This document shows positions 47,490-58,930 of a DNA stretch of 64,000 bases, piece after piece. A model generated the notes under the pieces. The model was not told the DNA's origin and did not search any database. It saw only the letters and a list, made by a program, of their open reading frames with translations. Source of the DNA: Rhytidiadelphus loreus (lineage: Eukaryota; Streptophyta; Bryopsida; Hypnales; Hylocomiaceae); the NCBI GenBank assembly GCA_947034895.1, contig OX344761.1, positions 79,049,839 to 79,113,838 of the forward strand, read 5' to 3'. Every line of letters starts with the position of its first letter. The first letter of the stretch is position 1. The position numbers and the translations under genes were made by a program.

Positions 47490-50400
47490 TCAAGAGCCTC
47501 GTTGTTTGTCCTCTGCAATTCGACGTAAATGATCCACTGCAAATTGCACTTGCTGACGGGGGGCAATGAAACTGTTCCCATCATTCTTCTTTGGTTTCCA
47601 CGATGCCATTATACTGTCCGTAGAAATGTAGTCAGCCTTCTCGGCCGTACGATCAACCCTCCATCTGAAATTGGTCTTCGTGTCCCAGCCTGCGTACAAT
47701 CGTTGAGGGTCCTTCGATGCTCCGCATGGGGTGTGCCATTGTACCAAAACTTCACGAAAGTGCTCCGCCGTTGGATCAAATTGCGGATTTTCAACTGCCC
47801 TAGCAAGCCACACGGGCTCTTCACAATCCAATCCGGGCCTCACAAAGAGGTAGAACCCCTCGCGGACATCGGTGACCACGTTGTATGCTGGTGGTGGCCT
47901 CCCCTCCAGAGTGCCAATGTAAGGATCATCCATGTCGACCTCCTCCCGCGTCCTTCCATCTTGCATTAAATCCGTCGTAAGATCCCCGGGTTGTCGAGTT
48001 CAAGGCCAAAATCCATGCCTCAATTCATTGGATTGAGGAAGATCTTTTTCGGCGCCACTGTCCAAGGCATTTCTCACTCCGGTCCAGTACATGATCAAGT
48101 GTGCAAGTCGGGCCTTGTACTCCAGTGGAGCGTCGTCTTGAGATATGTCCGTCCAATGTTGGATGTATCCATCGAGTCCACGCAAAATCTCTGCTTCGTT
48201 GGTCATTTTCTTTGGAGCTACGCACGGCGGATCACCTTGGGGAAGGATCGGTTTGTGCTCTGCATCTTCCTTCCATAACTTCAAGCCCGCTTTGGGCAAC
48301 CACGGGATGTCTGTACATGCCAATTTGTATTGCATGATTGGCCAGCCCTTGTCATCCATGAAGAATTTGTATTGCCTTCCGTTGGAGTGGCCCACGAGTT
48401 GCTGCTTCTTCATCCCAATAAACGGTTTGACGTAAGCTTTGAAATCGGGCACTTCTTCTACCAGGTGGGGAATGAAAGGAACTTGCTCCATTTTCATGTA
48501 CGACTCCATCAACGACGGCAAAGTAGGATGGTCCTTTTCGCGGAGTTGTTGACTCCACCGACCAAATGACGCATCCATGTCGTCGTGCGTGTGTCCCACA
48601 ATCATGAAGGATACCACCACTTCTTTCACAATCCGCCTAGCCACCAAGAGGGACCAAAAACAAAAGACGTATCTGTTCTTGTTTTCCCTCCAGGAGTTGT
48701 CCATTTGAATGTGTAACACCGGTGGCAATGGTGTGGATTCGATAGGTGGAAACGGAATCTCTCCCAACGCATCCACACAGATATCGCTACCATTCAGCAA
48801 CGCCCGATACAATTGCGTGCTACCGGATCCGCGAAACAATGATCGTGAAGACTTTGCAGGGGGGTCCTCCAAATCTCGCAACAACTTCGCCACCGATCCC
48901 ACTGTGAAGTTGCTGTCGCTTTTAAAGACATCCAAATTGTAGTGTGCGTACTTGCCATCCCCGTGTCCGTGTGCAAAAATTCCTAACACCTTCACGGGTA
49001 ACTTCATGAATCCATCTAGTGCCTTTGTTTTCCTCGCCAATGCGGGACATGCTGTTTTTGAATGGTCCATCTTGTCGTGCATGATGGATAGCAGTTGCTT
49101 CGGTCGTAATCTAGACAACTGCCTACTGCGGTAGTAGGCATGCCGACACGCTTCCTGCAAGAACAAGTGCTTCTCAAAACGCCTTTGGATGCGACCATAG
49201 TCCTCTGACCTAGGTGCAAAAGATGCCCTCAATTGTTTCAAGTTGTCGCAAATGCTACATCTCGCAAACGAGTCACCTCTTCCTTTGATGACGTATTCCG
49301 GAAAATGTTTTGTACGTATTTTACTAAAGCATGATTGCGACAAAGGGGATAGTCCGAGTTCCTTGTTCGCCTGCAAACAAAGCTGACCAGACAACCAGTA
49401 AAGTAAGTGACTTGTGCCTGAAATATGTTCCCACATTATTCCTTTTCAAAGAAATGGATGGAAAATGTAACACAGGGAGTTACATATTTCCCGAAATCTC
49501 TATGAATTACTTCAGGACTTCTTTACACTTGGACGGTTCTAGGTCCCTACTTTCAATAGACATGAACGGACCATACATTCTTCTATCATTTGATCGATAG
49601 CAAATGACCGAGAGCTGTCTTTCATACTCAATGGAAACCCATGTGTGATGCCGAGTGCATGTCCCATTCCTACCTCATTCACACTCGCCAAGAACTGCTT
49701 CCATTCCGTACCCGATGGAAGAACTTTTAAGCCCACCCTTTCGCCGGTAGGCAACGTGCGAGACAAATGGGGCATGTGGTCGGCCGCTGCTTCCAGTAAT
49801 GAGCGCAAAGTCTCGATGCCCTGAACAGTGGCATTCCTCAATTTCGTCCTCTTCAGGTTGCCATGAGGACCACCTCTGACGCCGAAATCTGCCCTAGCCT
49901 TGTATCTTTCAAACGTGCGGAGAGGGATGTTGTGAAGAATCCGCCAAGCACGTAGACAAATGTCTATGCCCTCCACGGTGACAAGCTTCTTTCCCCTTCC
50001 AACTTCTTCATGAAACGCTCTGTGCACATCCAGATTTTTGCTAGACTTGACTTTAAAGGACTGCATGTGCATTTCCGTGCGAAGCATACGGATCGTCGAA
50101 GGACGAAACTTCCGAATGCACTCCATGTCGCAGCAGAGTTCTGTGAAAACCTCTGCGATAGATTCATACGACACCATCTGTGTCCTCCGATCCACCAATG
50201 CGGCAGCACGGGTTCTCCTATCGTAGCGGTACTTCCGAACGCCTGTCCTTTTCCGATTTCCTTGTAGCTCTTCATCCATAGCAACTCGTTTACGAGCATG
50301 GTCGTACATACTAACATACCCATTTTGCCCGTGATAAAACACTTGGCGCATAGGCCAACGCAGACACATGTCCCCAGCATTGGGGTCCCCATTCCGAACT

Positions 50401-50787
50401 TCCAGTACAACAATGCCCACGTCGTCCTTACCCAACCTGTTCCTCCCATCAATGCAAGCGTTTGGGTCGGCAGTGATGATGATCACTTCCGCGAAGTCCG
50501 AGCCGTCCGCGTGTCGTGCGAGTAGGGCCTTACCAGACCATCCGTCGCGGGTAATGCCTTCGCAATTCGGAATGGGACTAGTGTCCTCGTCCTCCGCGGC
50601 AACTGCCTCCAAGTCTACATCCTCCTCTTCACATTCTTCGAAACCCTGAGCGTCGAAGGATTCACGAATGACATTTGCACGATGTAAGCGAAACGAAACG
50701 AAGACTTGCGAACGATAGAAAAATCAAGATGGGCTCGATAAAAAAACGCTGCACCTCGTCACCGTCGGATTCGCTAGAAGAAGTCAT
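47490..50787 (-). pseudogene. DUF7869-like protein, copy 2, one in-frame TGA
   Basis: Exons on the minus strand: 50787-50755 (ATG, 11 codons), 50645-49674 and 49370-47490. Introns 50754-50646 (GAG|GTGCAG, GCTCAG|GGT) and 49673-49371 (GAG|GTAGGA, TTTGCAG|GCG) fall at exactly the copy 1 positions in phase 0; the second is 303 nt against 145 nt in copy 1. Most residues match copy 1, including IMHDKMDH, QMDNSWRENKNRY and GHTHDDMDASFGRW. A TGA at 48002-48000, where copy 1 has Gln after GFWP, would remove the last 170 residues (the PVWLARAVENP...VLVQWH module), but the frame stays open beyond it to 47490. It may be a young pseudogene or a shortened protein that keeps the DUF7869 core. Confidence 0.75.
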
Positions 50788-51135
50788 ACGCCAGAACGAA
50801 GATTCCTGCAGTGGAATCGCGTGGAAGATATACTCAGGGCTGTTGACAGGATGGTCGCGGTCATAGAATGAAATGTCAAAGAATTGGCAGGGGCCCACAG
50901 CTTGTACGAAGTAATTGCCGACGCGTGGCTGCCAGACGCGAAGGCAAATCAGATGACGTATAGGCACGAATCAAGTCTCTTGAAGAAACAATTCAAATCT
51001 CGGTATTCCATAAAGACAAAGATAAAAAAGAAAGTTTCATGTACATAACTACTGAGCGAAATGTCAGACAGTCAAGGGTACAGGCCAGAAAAATATGGTG
51101 ACTGCCAATGCAAGAAGAAATAAACCGATTCGACA

Positions 51136-52068
51136 GATCAGAGCGCCCGCCATGAACACAACTAGACTCGGTCATGTCACACAGGATAAACAGGATCAAT
51201 GCTTGAAGTGCCCACTCACAATTGTTTCCAAGAAAGCTGTCGGGTCTCTGGTCTCTCCAATTCAGTTCAGAGCGCCCTCTCAGAACTGGATCCAAGTTAC
51301 TGATTGGCGAGACCGTGGCCAGGGAAATCCATATCAGAGCGGGCGCTCTGAACTGAATCGGACCGAAACCTGACTAAGTCCACGTCTGCGAAAAATAGGT
51401 TTAGGGCGCCCTCTCTGAACTGGGTCCTTACAGATTGGCGAGACCGTGACCACGGAAATCCAAATCAGGGTGGGCGCTCTGAACTGAATCGGACCGAAAA
51501 ATGACTAAGTCCACGTCTGCGAAAAATAGGTTTAGGGCGCCCTCTCTGAATTGGGTCCTTACAGATTGGCGAGATCGTGACCACGGAAATCCAAATCAGG
51601 GTGGGCGCTCTGAACTGAATTGGACCGAAAAATGACTAAGTCCACGTCTGCGAAAAATAGGTTTAGGGCGCCTGCTCTGAACTGGGTCCTTACAGATTGG
51701 CGAGACCGTGACCACGGAAATCCAAATCAGGGTGGGCGCTCTGAACTGAATCGGACCGAAAAATGACTAAGTCCACGTCTGCGAAAAATAGGTTTAGGGC
51801 GCCCTCTCTGAATTGGGTCCTTACAGATTGGCGAGATCGTGACCACGGAAATCCAAATCAGGGTGGGCGCTCTGAACTGAATTGGACCAAAAACTGACTA
51901 AGTCCACGTCTACGAAAAAAAGGTTTAGGGCGCCCGCCCTGAACTCATTGCCGGCACAGTGTGGACCTCACGATTCAGTTCAGAGCGCCCGCTCTGAATT
52001 GAAAAAGGCACCAATCACGAACGCGACTTTGGAGGCATCAAAAAGGTTCAGAGCGGGCGCACTGATCC
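51136..52068. repeat. Type 2 palindrome cluster upstream of DUF7869-like copy 2
   Basis: Copies of TTCAGAGCGGGCGCTCTGAA or its other orientation (centre GCCC), near 51136, 51256, 51334, 51943, 51976 and 52045, plus half-decayed copies inside the 131-bp array (GGGTGGGCGCTCTGAA). Type 1 palindromes are absent here. The position is the same as in copy 1: between the start codon (50787) and the leader (52620 onward). Confidence 0.85.
51265..51960. repeat. 131-bp tandem array built on type 2 palindromes
   Basis: About five units. GGTTTAGGGCGCC recurs at about 51398, 51529, 51660, 51791 and 51922, a constant 131-bp step. Each unit holds one left-decayed palindrome (TTTAGGGCGCC.TCTCTGAA) and one copy of the form CAGGGTGGGCGCTCTGAA, plus ATTGGCGAGACCGTGACCAC. 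Confidence 0.9.
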
Positions 52069-52619
52069 ATTCTGACGCCCCAAGTGGAAGACAATACTAA
52101 TATTGAAACCCATCAGGGCACCTCCACTGACCTATGCGGGGCCCAACCACTCCGGTCATTCACTATGGTCATGAGCACATGTGCAGCTTCGGGATAAATA
52201 ACAAGTGAATGAACTATACTATCAAGAATGTTTTTGGATTTCGAGACACCATCTTCACACGTCGATGATGCAACTATTGTGAATGCAGGAATCCAATTCT
52301 TAGGCTACACTGATCATGAGTTCAAGGAAAGCACGAAAAGGAATTGCGCTCATCACATGAATTCGGATTCCGAGAATTCATAATTCTAGGAAAAGGAAAT
52401 CTAAGCTGTCCACTACGTAGTACTACTAGCCATTTGCGATTCAATCACTCGGGAATTGCAATTCGCGAAGACGCTATAGGCAAGCGCAATCAAGGAATCA
52501 TTCAAACAATGGACCTCTAAATGAACGACTTCTACGCATGTACCAAGACTAAACCCTAATCGGTCTCAATGCACGAACGCGACATGAAATGCATGGAGTG
52601 AAAATCAATGGAAGCGTAC

Positions 52620-53040
52620 CTCCAATTATCAAGGTCCGATTCGGTGGAGGTCCACCAGCAACAGAAATTCGAACTTCCCAACTTCCTACGCGCAAAGCTG
52701 CAAGACATGAAATTCACCACAATAAAGCGCAAATAGACGAGGCTGTCGAAAATTGAAAATCAAACATCGAGCCTTTCAAGAGGAAAACAATCGAAATGAA
52801 AAGCACCTTTCACTTCCAGGGTGATGAAGGAAGCTGAGCAAACGGAATGGAGAGGTCGACGGGTCGAACGCGAAGACTGAGAAATCACCGTACACTTCAG
52901 TGGAGAACTGCCGAAGGTTGCTTCGCAACTTCTGTGTGTCTCCCAAAAAAAAGGCAGGAATACACTTTGACACCGGAAAACCTAAAACCGCCGATAATAT
53001 GCGACGAAGAGGAAAGAGGACGCCAACCTCACATTGGAAG
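52620..53040 (-). promoter_or_regulatory. 5' leader of DUF7869-like copy 2 (candidate)
   Basis: Read on the minus strand a GC-richer block ends at the donor AATTGGAG|GTACGC (52620/52619), matching the GTACG donor of the copy 1 leader. The interval to the start codon holds the type 2 palindromes. The 5' end is not defined. Confidence 0.35.
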
Positions 53041-53096
53041 TGAAAGGTAGTTAATGCGATTTTAACGTAATTTTTAATTGTAAGTTGGAACTAATA

Positions 53097-53420
53097 AGGT
53101 GGAAGCACCCCAAATTGACAGTTTAAAGAATTCAGCATATTTGGAGACAACATTTCAGGAAATTAACATTTTCGTGGTGTTCAAAAAAATGAAGAGGTTT
53201 CTGGGACTTTCAAAGTTTCAGTCCTCTAGACCACTGGAACCGTCCTGAACGTGGACCCAAATCTGAATTCTGACAAATTCAGCACTTACCCAATCACAGT
53301 GAAGAGAGGAGAAAACGTTATGACACTTGTCAAAGACCATTCAATAAAAGCCCAGGGACGGTTTGATGTCCATCTAGGAATAGGGATTAGGTACAGGTGT
53401 CATATTGGGTGCTCCCACCT
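53097..53420. mobile_element. MITE with TA target duplication
   Basis: Terminal inverted repeats AGGTGGAAGCACCCCAAATT and (other strand) AGGTGGGAGCACCCAATATG, flanked by TA at 53095-53096 and 53421-53422. 324 bp, noncoding. Its right TA overlaps the TTAA of the next element. Confidence 0.7.
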
Positions 53421-53423
53421 TAA

Positions 53424-54225
53424 CCCCTAACTGCCTCATCGACCATATATGGTCGATCTGAAATTTCAGGCTCATTTTGAAGTGGGTAGTTAAATTCGTT
53501 TGCCCGTTTTAAAATTGTTTTTGGGCAGTTTTTAGGGTTTACTATTCAAAACTTTCATTTTTCACTAAAAAAGGTACATATTTGAGTGTTGAGAGGTCTC
53601 CAAAGCCATTTATGTCCGTTAATGGAAGAGTAAAGCTTGCTAATTTTACTTCATTTTTCAACTTTGAGCAATTTCACTTGATTTGAGATCTAAAAACTTT
53701 CACTTATTCATTTGCTTTGAAAATGGTCCCAATCGAAAGAGTGAAGTGTTTTCATGATTTTCACCATTGAAAATTTAAACAAGCAAGTCTTGATTTGGAG
53801 TTATTTGTGAATTATACTTATTAAAAAAATTGCATCTCAACAATTGCAAGGTGGATTGTTTAATGAGTTTAATAGCTTTTCAAGTGATATTAAGTTTTTT
53901 GAAAGGGTATTTTAGTGTGCTAACACAATTTGTAGTTGTTCATGTTACTTCTAATCCCAAAAAGCTTTTATGTGCAAATTTCTGAAACATTGTGGAGAGG
54001 GACAACATATTAAAAATAGAAAATGTACATTTCTCTTATTATAATCTCACAACTCTTATGGAATTTTGCCTTCAAAATTGGTGTACATACTAATAAGCAA
54101 GCTCTTTAAACATCCGTACGGTTAGATTTTGAAAAAAGATCATTTTGTTTCAATGGAGATAACTATAAGCCCATGTTCTTTTTTCATGGGAAAAACACAC
54201 TTGAAAAGGCTTAGGCACTTAGGGG
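53424..54225. mobile_element. TTAA-flanked element (piggyBac-like MITE), 802 bp
   Basis: Flanked on both sides by TTAA (53420-53423 and 54226-54229). Ends CCCCTAACTGCCT and, inverted, CCCCTAAGTGCCT. TTAA duplication plus a CCC start is the piggyBac-superfamily signature. No transposase frame. Confidence 0.7.
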
Positions 54226-54229
54226 TTAA

Positions 54230-54795
54230 CCCTGGAGCGCTCCGACGTCCATTTTTTGGACGATGTACAGACTAAAATGGAGTTTTCTTTCTCATCACTG
54301 TTTGGATGAAAGTCATCTAATTTGTGGTGATACTTTGTCAAGTTTTTGGCCTATCTAATGGTTGGATTTGGTGTTACTAGAGTTCATATTTTTCTTAAAT
54401 TATAAATGTGAAAGTTTATCAAGCCAAAAATTGCATTGATTTTTGTTCAAAACTGAGTTTGCAAGACTGAGGTCATAGATTTTAAGAACAAAAAAAATTC
54501 AAAAAATCACCCCATGAAGAGAACCTCATCTGGAATCCATTCCAACAAGTTTTACTCAAAAAATGATAATAGTCTGCTTGTAATTGAATTCAGAAGAAAT
54601 TATGAATTTTTTTTTCCAAAATTTGCAAAAAATATTGATGGTAGCATAGGTGAATCTAACCGCAGAGATGGAATCTGAAATTCATAATCTACAACTTTTA
54701 CTTGTATATCATGTCCAAAATATTCTTCCAAATAGTACTTTATAATGATTTTTCCCAAGTAGCCAATTATGGAGATGGATCCAGACGTTCTAGGG
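54230..54795. mobile_element. TTAA-flanked element (piggyBac-like MITE), 566 bp
   Basis: It begins directly after the TTAA that ends the previous element. Ends CCCTGGAGCGCTCCGACGTCC and (other strand) CCCTAGAACGTCTGGATCC. TTAA follows at 54796-54799. The CCCTAGAA end resembles classical piggyBac termini. No coding region. Confidence 0.65.
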
Positions 54796-54799
54796 TTAA

Positions 54800-56922
54800 A
54801 TTGAATTGATATGTATTTTGCATGATTTAGAAAGCGTCATGAACAGTTGAAGTTGTCATTTGATCCATTCACTGTAGTTTCTATATTCTTTACAGCTACA
54901 GTCTACGTGCGTAATGAGCGACAGATGCACTTTTGGCTTATAAAATCGCCAAAATTTCATTTTCACTGCGAAAATTCTAAAAAACACACGGAATAAGAGC
55001 TCCTCTTCTTCCTCTAGCCATGAAAGTAAAATTACATACTTTTGGTTTCACTGGCTTCTCAAAACAGGCCTATCTAATAGATGGTATATAAAAAATCTAT
55101 AATTATATAATAAAAAATCTATATATAAAGTTTAGAGTTCGCCAAAGGTGTACTCAATTTAATGAATACATGCAATTCTGATGGCAATTGGACTATATTG
55201 TGGTCCTATAACAAATTATCAAAGTAAAAAATAGAATTAGCATAAATTAGTACTACTAGATTCTTGTATATGAATGCTATATATTCTAATAGTGTCAAAA
55301 GTCAAATTGAATGTTCTAGCACAAAGCCACCTCATTTCATTAACTAGTATAGTACTAACTAGGTTTACTAAAATTCGTTCTAAAACCTGACCTCATTTGG
55401 ACATGACAAAGGCAGGACTTGACAAATACAACGACAAACCTCGAATATTTCCAATGGGATTCGATTTTGCAGCCGCGAGCACACCTTGTCAGTCCTTATT
55501 TTAGGCAAAAGGAATTATAGATGTCACTTGCGAGGGACTCATGCTTCCGCAACTACTGCAGAAATATATAACAATTGAGATAATTGAAATAGATACCTTT
55601 GAACAGTGACATGGGTCAGTCCACCGATGTTTTTTGGAGGATTGAATTTGATGGAAATTTGAGAAATTTAGATGGATTTGCGAATGGAACTTTGCATTGT
55701 ACTTTACAGCTAATATGGGATTTAAATTGGATAAAGGGACGGTGTTCTTACATTCTTTCTTAAAGTAGAGCTTCCACCATTATAAAACTTCTAGTAGACA
55801 GATTTGTTAATAATTATACTGTTCTGCTACTTTTAGTTATAGGTTATAGGTTGATATAGGTTTTGTACTGTGGGGTTAAGGGCTTTGAGTTCGTGGCAAC
55901 TGTAAGGTCTACGCTTAAGTGGTAAGGTTGTTCAAGGAAATTAAGTTCAAATCTAATTATAGATTACTAGAAATAGAATCACCTTGTAGATTAGCAAAGC
56001 ACAAAATTGAAGTGCAACTTGAAAATATTATTCACCAAAGTCCCAGGATCATTTGTCCAGCCAAAAAACACTGTAGAATGCAATTTCTATAACAAGGACC
56101 AAAATTGTATCTTACACATATCTATCCGTGGGAACTTCTATTAGACTATTATAAGATTGACTGTGTGGAATAGATTTCACCTTGTTCAACTTCCTCAGAA
56201 CTTAACTTATAACCTTTGCTCTATTGGTTTCGACTTTCTAATCTTTTGTGATAAGGATAATTATAAGTTAATGATGTACTAAAAATTATAAAAAAACGAA
56301 TGAATGTTTCTACTCATTAAAAAAAAATTCAATAGAAAATAGATTCAAGAAATAGATTCAAGAAAATTGTTTGTGTTTTACGGTAGAATTGAAATACACC
56401 AATGTCTATTGTGAGGTTGTTGGAGCTTCAAAACTTGACCATGTGAACAACTTTCTTTTTCCAAATATAAAAATGGAGGTGAGAAAAAAATCCTAAAAAA
56501 ATCCTAAAAAAATAATATTGTTCATAATTTTCATAATTTTCATGAAATAGATATGAATGGAATAAATCATAGATTCCCATGTACATATTAATAACTAAGT
56601 TACTAAATATTATGTGTACAATGTAGAAATTAAAGTAGAAATTCATTTAGAAAATAATGTACTATATTGAGACTCGAGGTCCCGGTCCAATGACCATATT
56701 GTCTCCCAAAGGGAAAATGGTACTTTATGGGTTAATGTGTACAAACACTTTTAACATGACATTGTATCGTTCTTCATTGTCTGTAGAGCTTCCTTGGTCC
56801 TGTATGAGTTCATTAGGAGTAATCCGACTTGTTGTGCATTATCCCATTTTTGTTAAATTTGGACTTCTAGAACCTTTTGGTCTTCTAAGCCTTCTATATT
56901 TAAAAGAGTTAAAATTAAGTAA
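54800..56922. other. AT-rich noncoding DNA
   Basis: No coding signal or structured repeat that I can support. Confidence 0.4.
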
Positions 56923-57824
56923 CCCCTAAAGGATCTGATTGTGTTTTTTGGTTGTATAGAAATTTTGGGTAGGTGCCTTCGAGTGGAAATTTTCATATTT
57001 GGGGCGAGAAGATCTTTCATACGCACCAAACTTCATTACATTTGGAAAGACAAATCAAAAGTTATAGCCTAATAGGTTACTTTCTATCATAACTGGGCAG
57101 TTTGGGCACATCAGAAAAAATCACTTTTTTCATATATAGAAATTTGAAATTGATTTTCTAGAGTTTCATATATTGGACAAGCTTTGGATCATGACATTAA
57201 GATCAATGAGTCAAAAGTTATGAGGATTTTTTGTTTGGGGGCAATTTTGGATTTCCTACTTAATACTCTAAAATAAACTTTGAAATCCTTTATCTTACCC
57301 CATTTTCAATATTTTGGGACAAGAATAAAATCGTAGGATGTAGATACATTATTAAAACTTTTAGACCATTGGGGTTGGAAATTTTCAATTCCATATTTAA
57401 ATTGTAAATAATATAGTATTTTTAATCATTCTCTACTACTTATTAATTTTTTCCTATATGTTGTACTATTCCAAAGTATCTGAATTCTTCAAGCATGTGG
57501 CCAACTTGTCTAAGAAAACAAATCTAAGGAAGCACCACCATTTACGTCATTTTATTATTAAAAATGTGAGCTTGTGAAATGCAATTGCCCTTCTTTTCTT
57601 AGGGACCGGGTAAAAAAAAAGATGTTAGTTCATTTGAATGCTTATATCTTGCAATCCACCTGGTCGAAATGTTTGAAATTGCCACCACATGATTTTGATA
57701 GTACACAATACAAGATCCTATGGTAAAATATGTCCCAAAAAAAAAACCAAAATTTTGGTACTTGTACTAGACATGGCGGTTTTGGAGCGTTTCTGGTGAA
57801 TATATAGTGAATGTCCTTTAAGGG
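56923..57824. mobile_element. TTAA-type element, about 900 bp
   Basis: The left end CCCCTAAAGGATC (preceded by GTAA) pairs with the right end TGTCCTTTAAGGG followed by TTAA (57825-57828). The interior order (GGTAGGTGCCTTCGAG..., GGCGGTTTTGGAGCGTTT) resembles the element at 60854-61792. Confidence 0.6.
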
Positions 57825-57828
57825 TTAA

Positions 57829-58555
57829 TGAGCATCTCAAATCTCGGTAATTTTTTTAAACCTTTCACTAAAAATAATTATGACAAGGAACTATATATAA
57901 TGAAATCCAAAGAGATGAGGGGGAAGCAACATAATTTGGAGAAGATGTTAATGTATAGGACATGTAGAATTTATGATCAAATTAAATGTTGAACCACTAT
58001 AATAATCAATTTTAAGGTGGTGCTCAGAAATCATGTTCAGTTAAAACCCTGTATATAATTTAGACCATTGCACTTCCCAAAACCGTATAAATGGCGGTGA
58101 CAATGAAGTGGAAAATAATACTTATGTCATAATCGTACGGAAGATGTATAATCCAAGACCAAATTTTATTTAATACCTTCTTATTTTTGGTTTTGGACAT
58201 ACAATTTGAAAACCATGAGTCAAACTCTATAGTTTATAGTAAGTTTGAAAACCATGAGTTGAACTCTATAGTTTACAACTTGAAAACCATCAGTCAAACT
58301 CTATAGAATTCCTTAAAGCGTGAGATTAAAGGATGACTATGAATGCTCCATTGCTTTTACATTATGAATCCTATTGATAGAATGGTACCAATGAATGCCT
58401 TCAATCATTGGAATGTACAACAATAATGCTCTTATTTGAAGCCATTCATGCTTGTAATCATGCCTTAGGATGCCGAGAGGTGCATTAAGCGAGTTTTCAA
58501 GCCTCAAAAAGGCCGTTTCATCCCAATTCTATGAAGATTGTTCTGTTGCCCATAA
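57829..58555. other. AT-rich noncoding DNA
   Basis: A short triplicate of GAAAACCATGAGTCAAACTC at 58208-58306 is the only pattern noticed. Confidence 0.4.
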
Positions 58556-58930
58556 TATTTAATAATTTAAAAAATTTAAAGAAATTAAAGAAATTAAAAG
58601 AAATTAAAGAAATTTAAAGAAATTAAAGAAATTAAAAGAAATTAAAGAAATTTAAAGAAATTAAAGAAATTAAAAGAAATTAAAGAAATTAAAAGAAATT
58701 AAAGAAATTGAAAGAAATTCAAAAATTGAAAGGAATACAAAAATTTAAAGAAATTTAAAGAAATTACCAAATTTTAAAATTAATTAATTTTTTTAAATTT
58801 AAAGAAATTTTAAAAATTTAAAGAATTCAATAATTTAAAGAATTCAGAAATTTTAAAAATTTCAGAAATTTCAGAGATTCAGAAATTAAAGTTTAGAAAT
58901 TTTAAAATTTTAGAAATTAAAATATTCAAA
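58556..58930. repeat. Simple-sequence tract (AAAGAAATT units)
   Basis: Long runs of AATTAAAGAAATTAAAAGAA-type units, with a higher-order step of about 50 bp in the first part, grading into degenerate AAATTTAAAGAAATT and TTTCAGAAATT. Confidence 0.85.

Noticed and set aside
47490..50787. LTR retrotransposon or retrovirus-like content for the large genes
   Set aside because: No YxDD reverse transcriptase, integrase HHCC/DDE or long terminal repeats seen around any of the genes.
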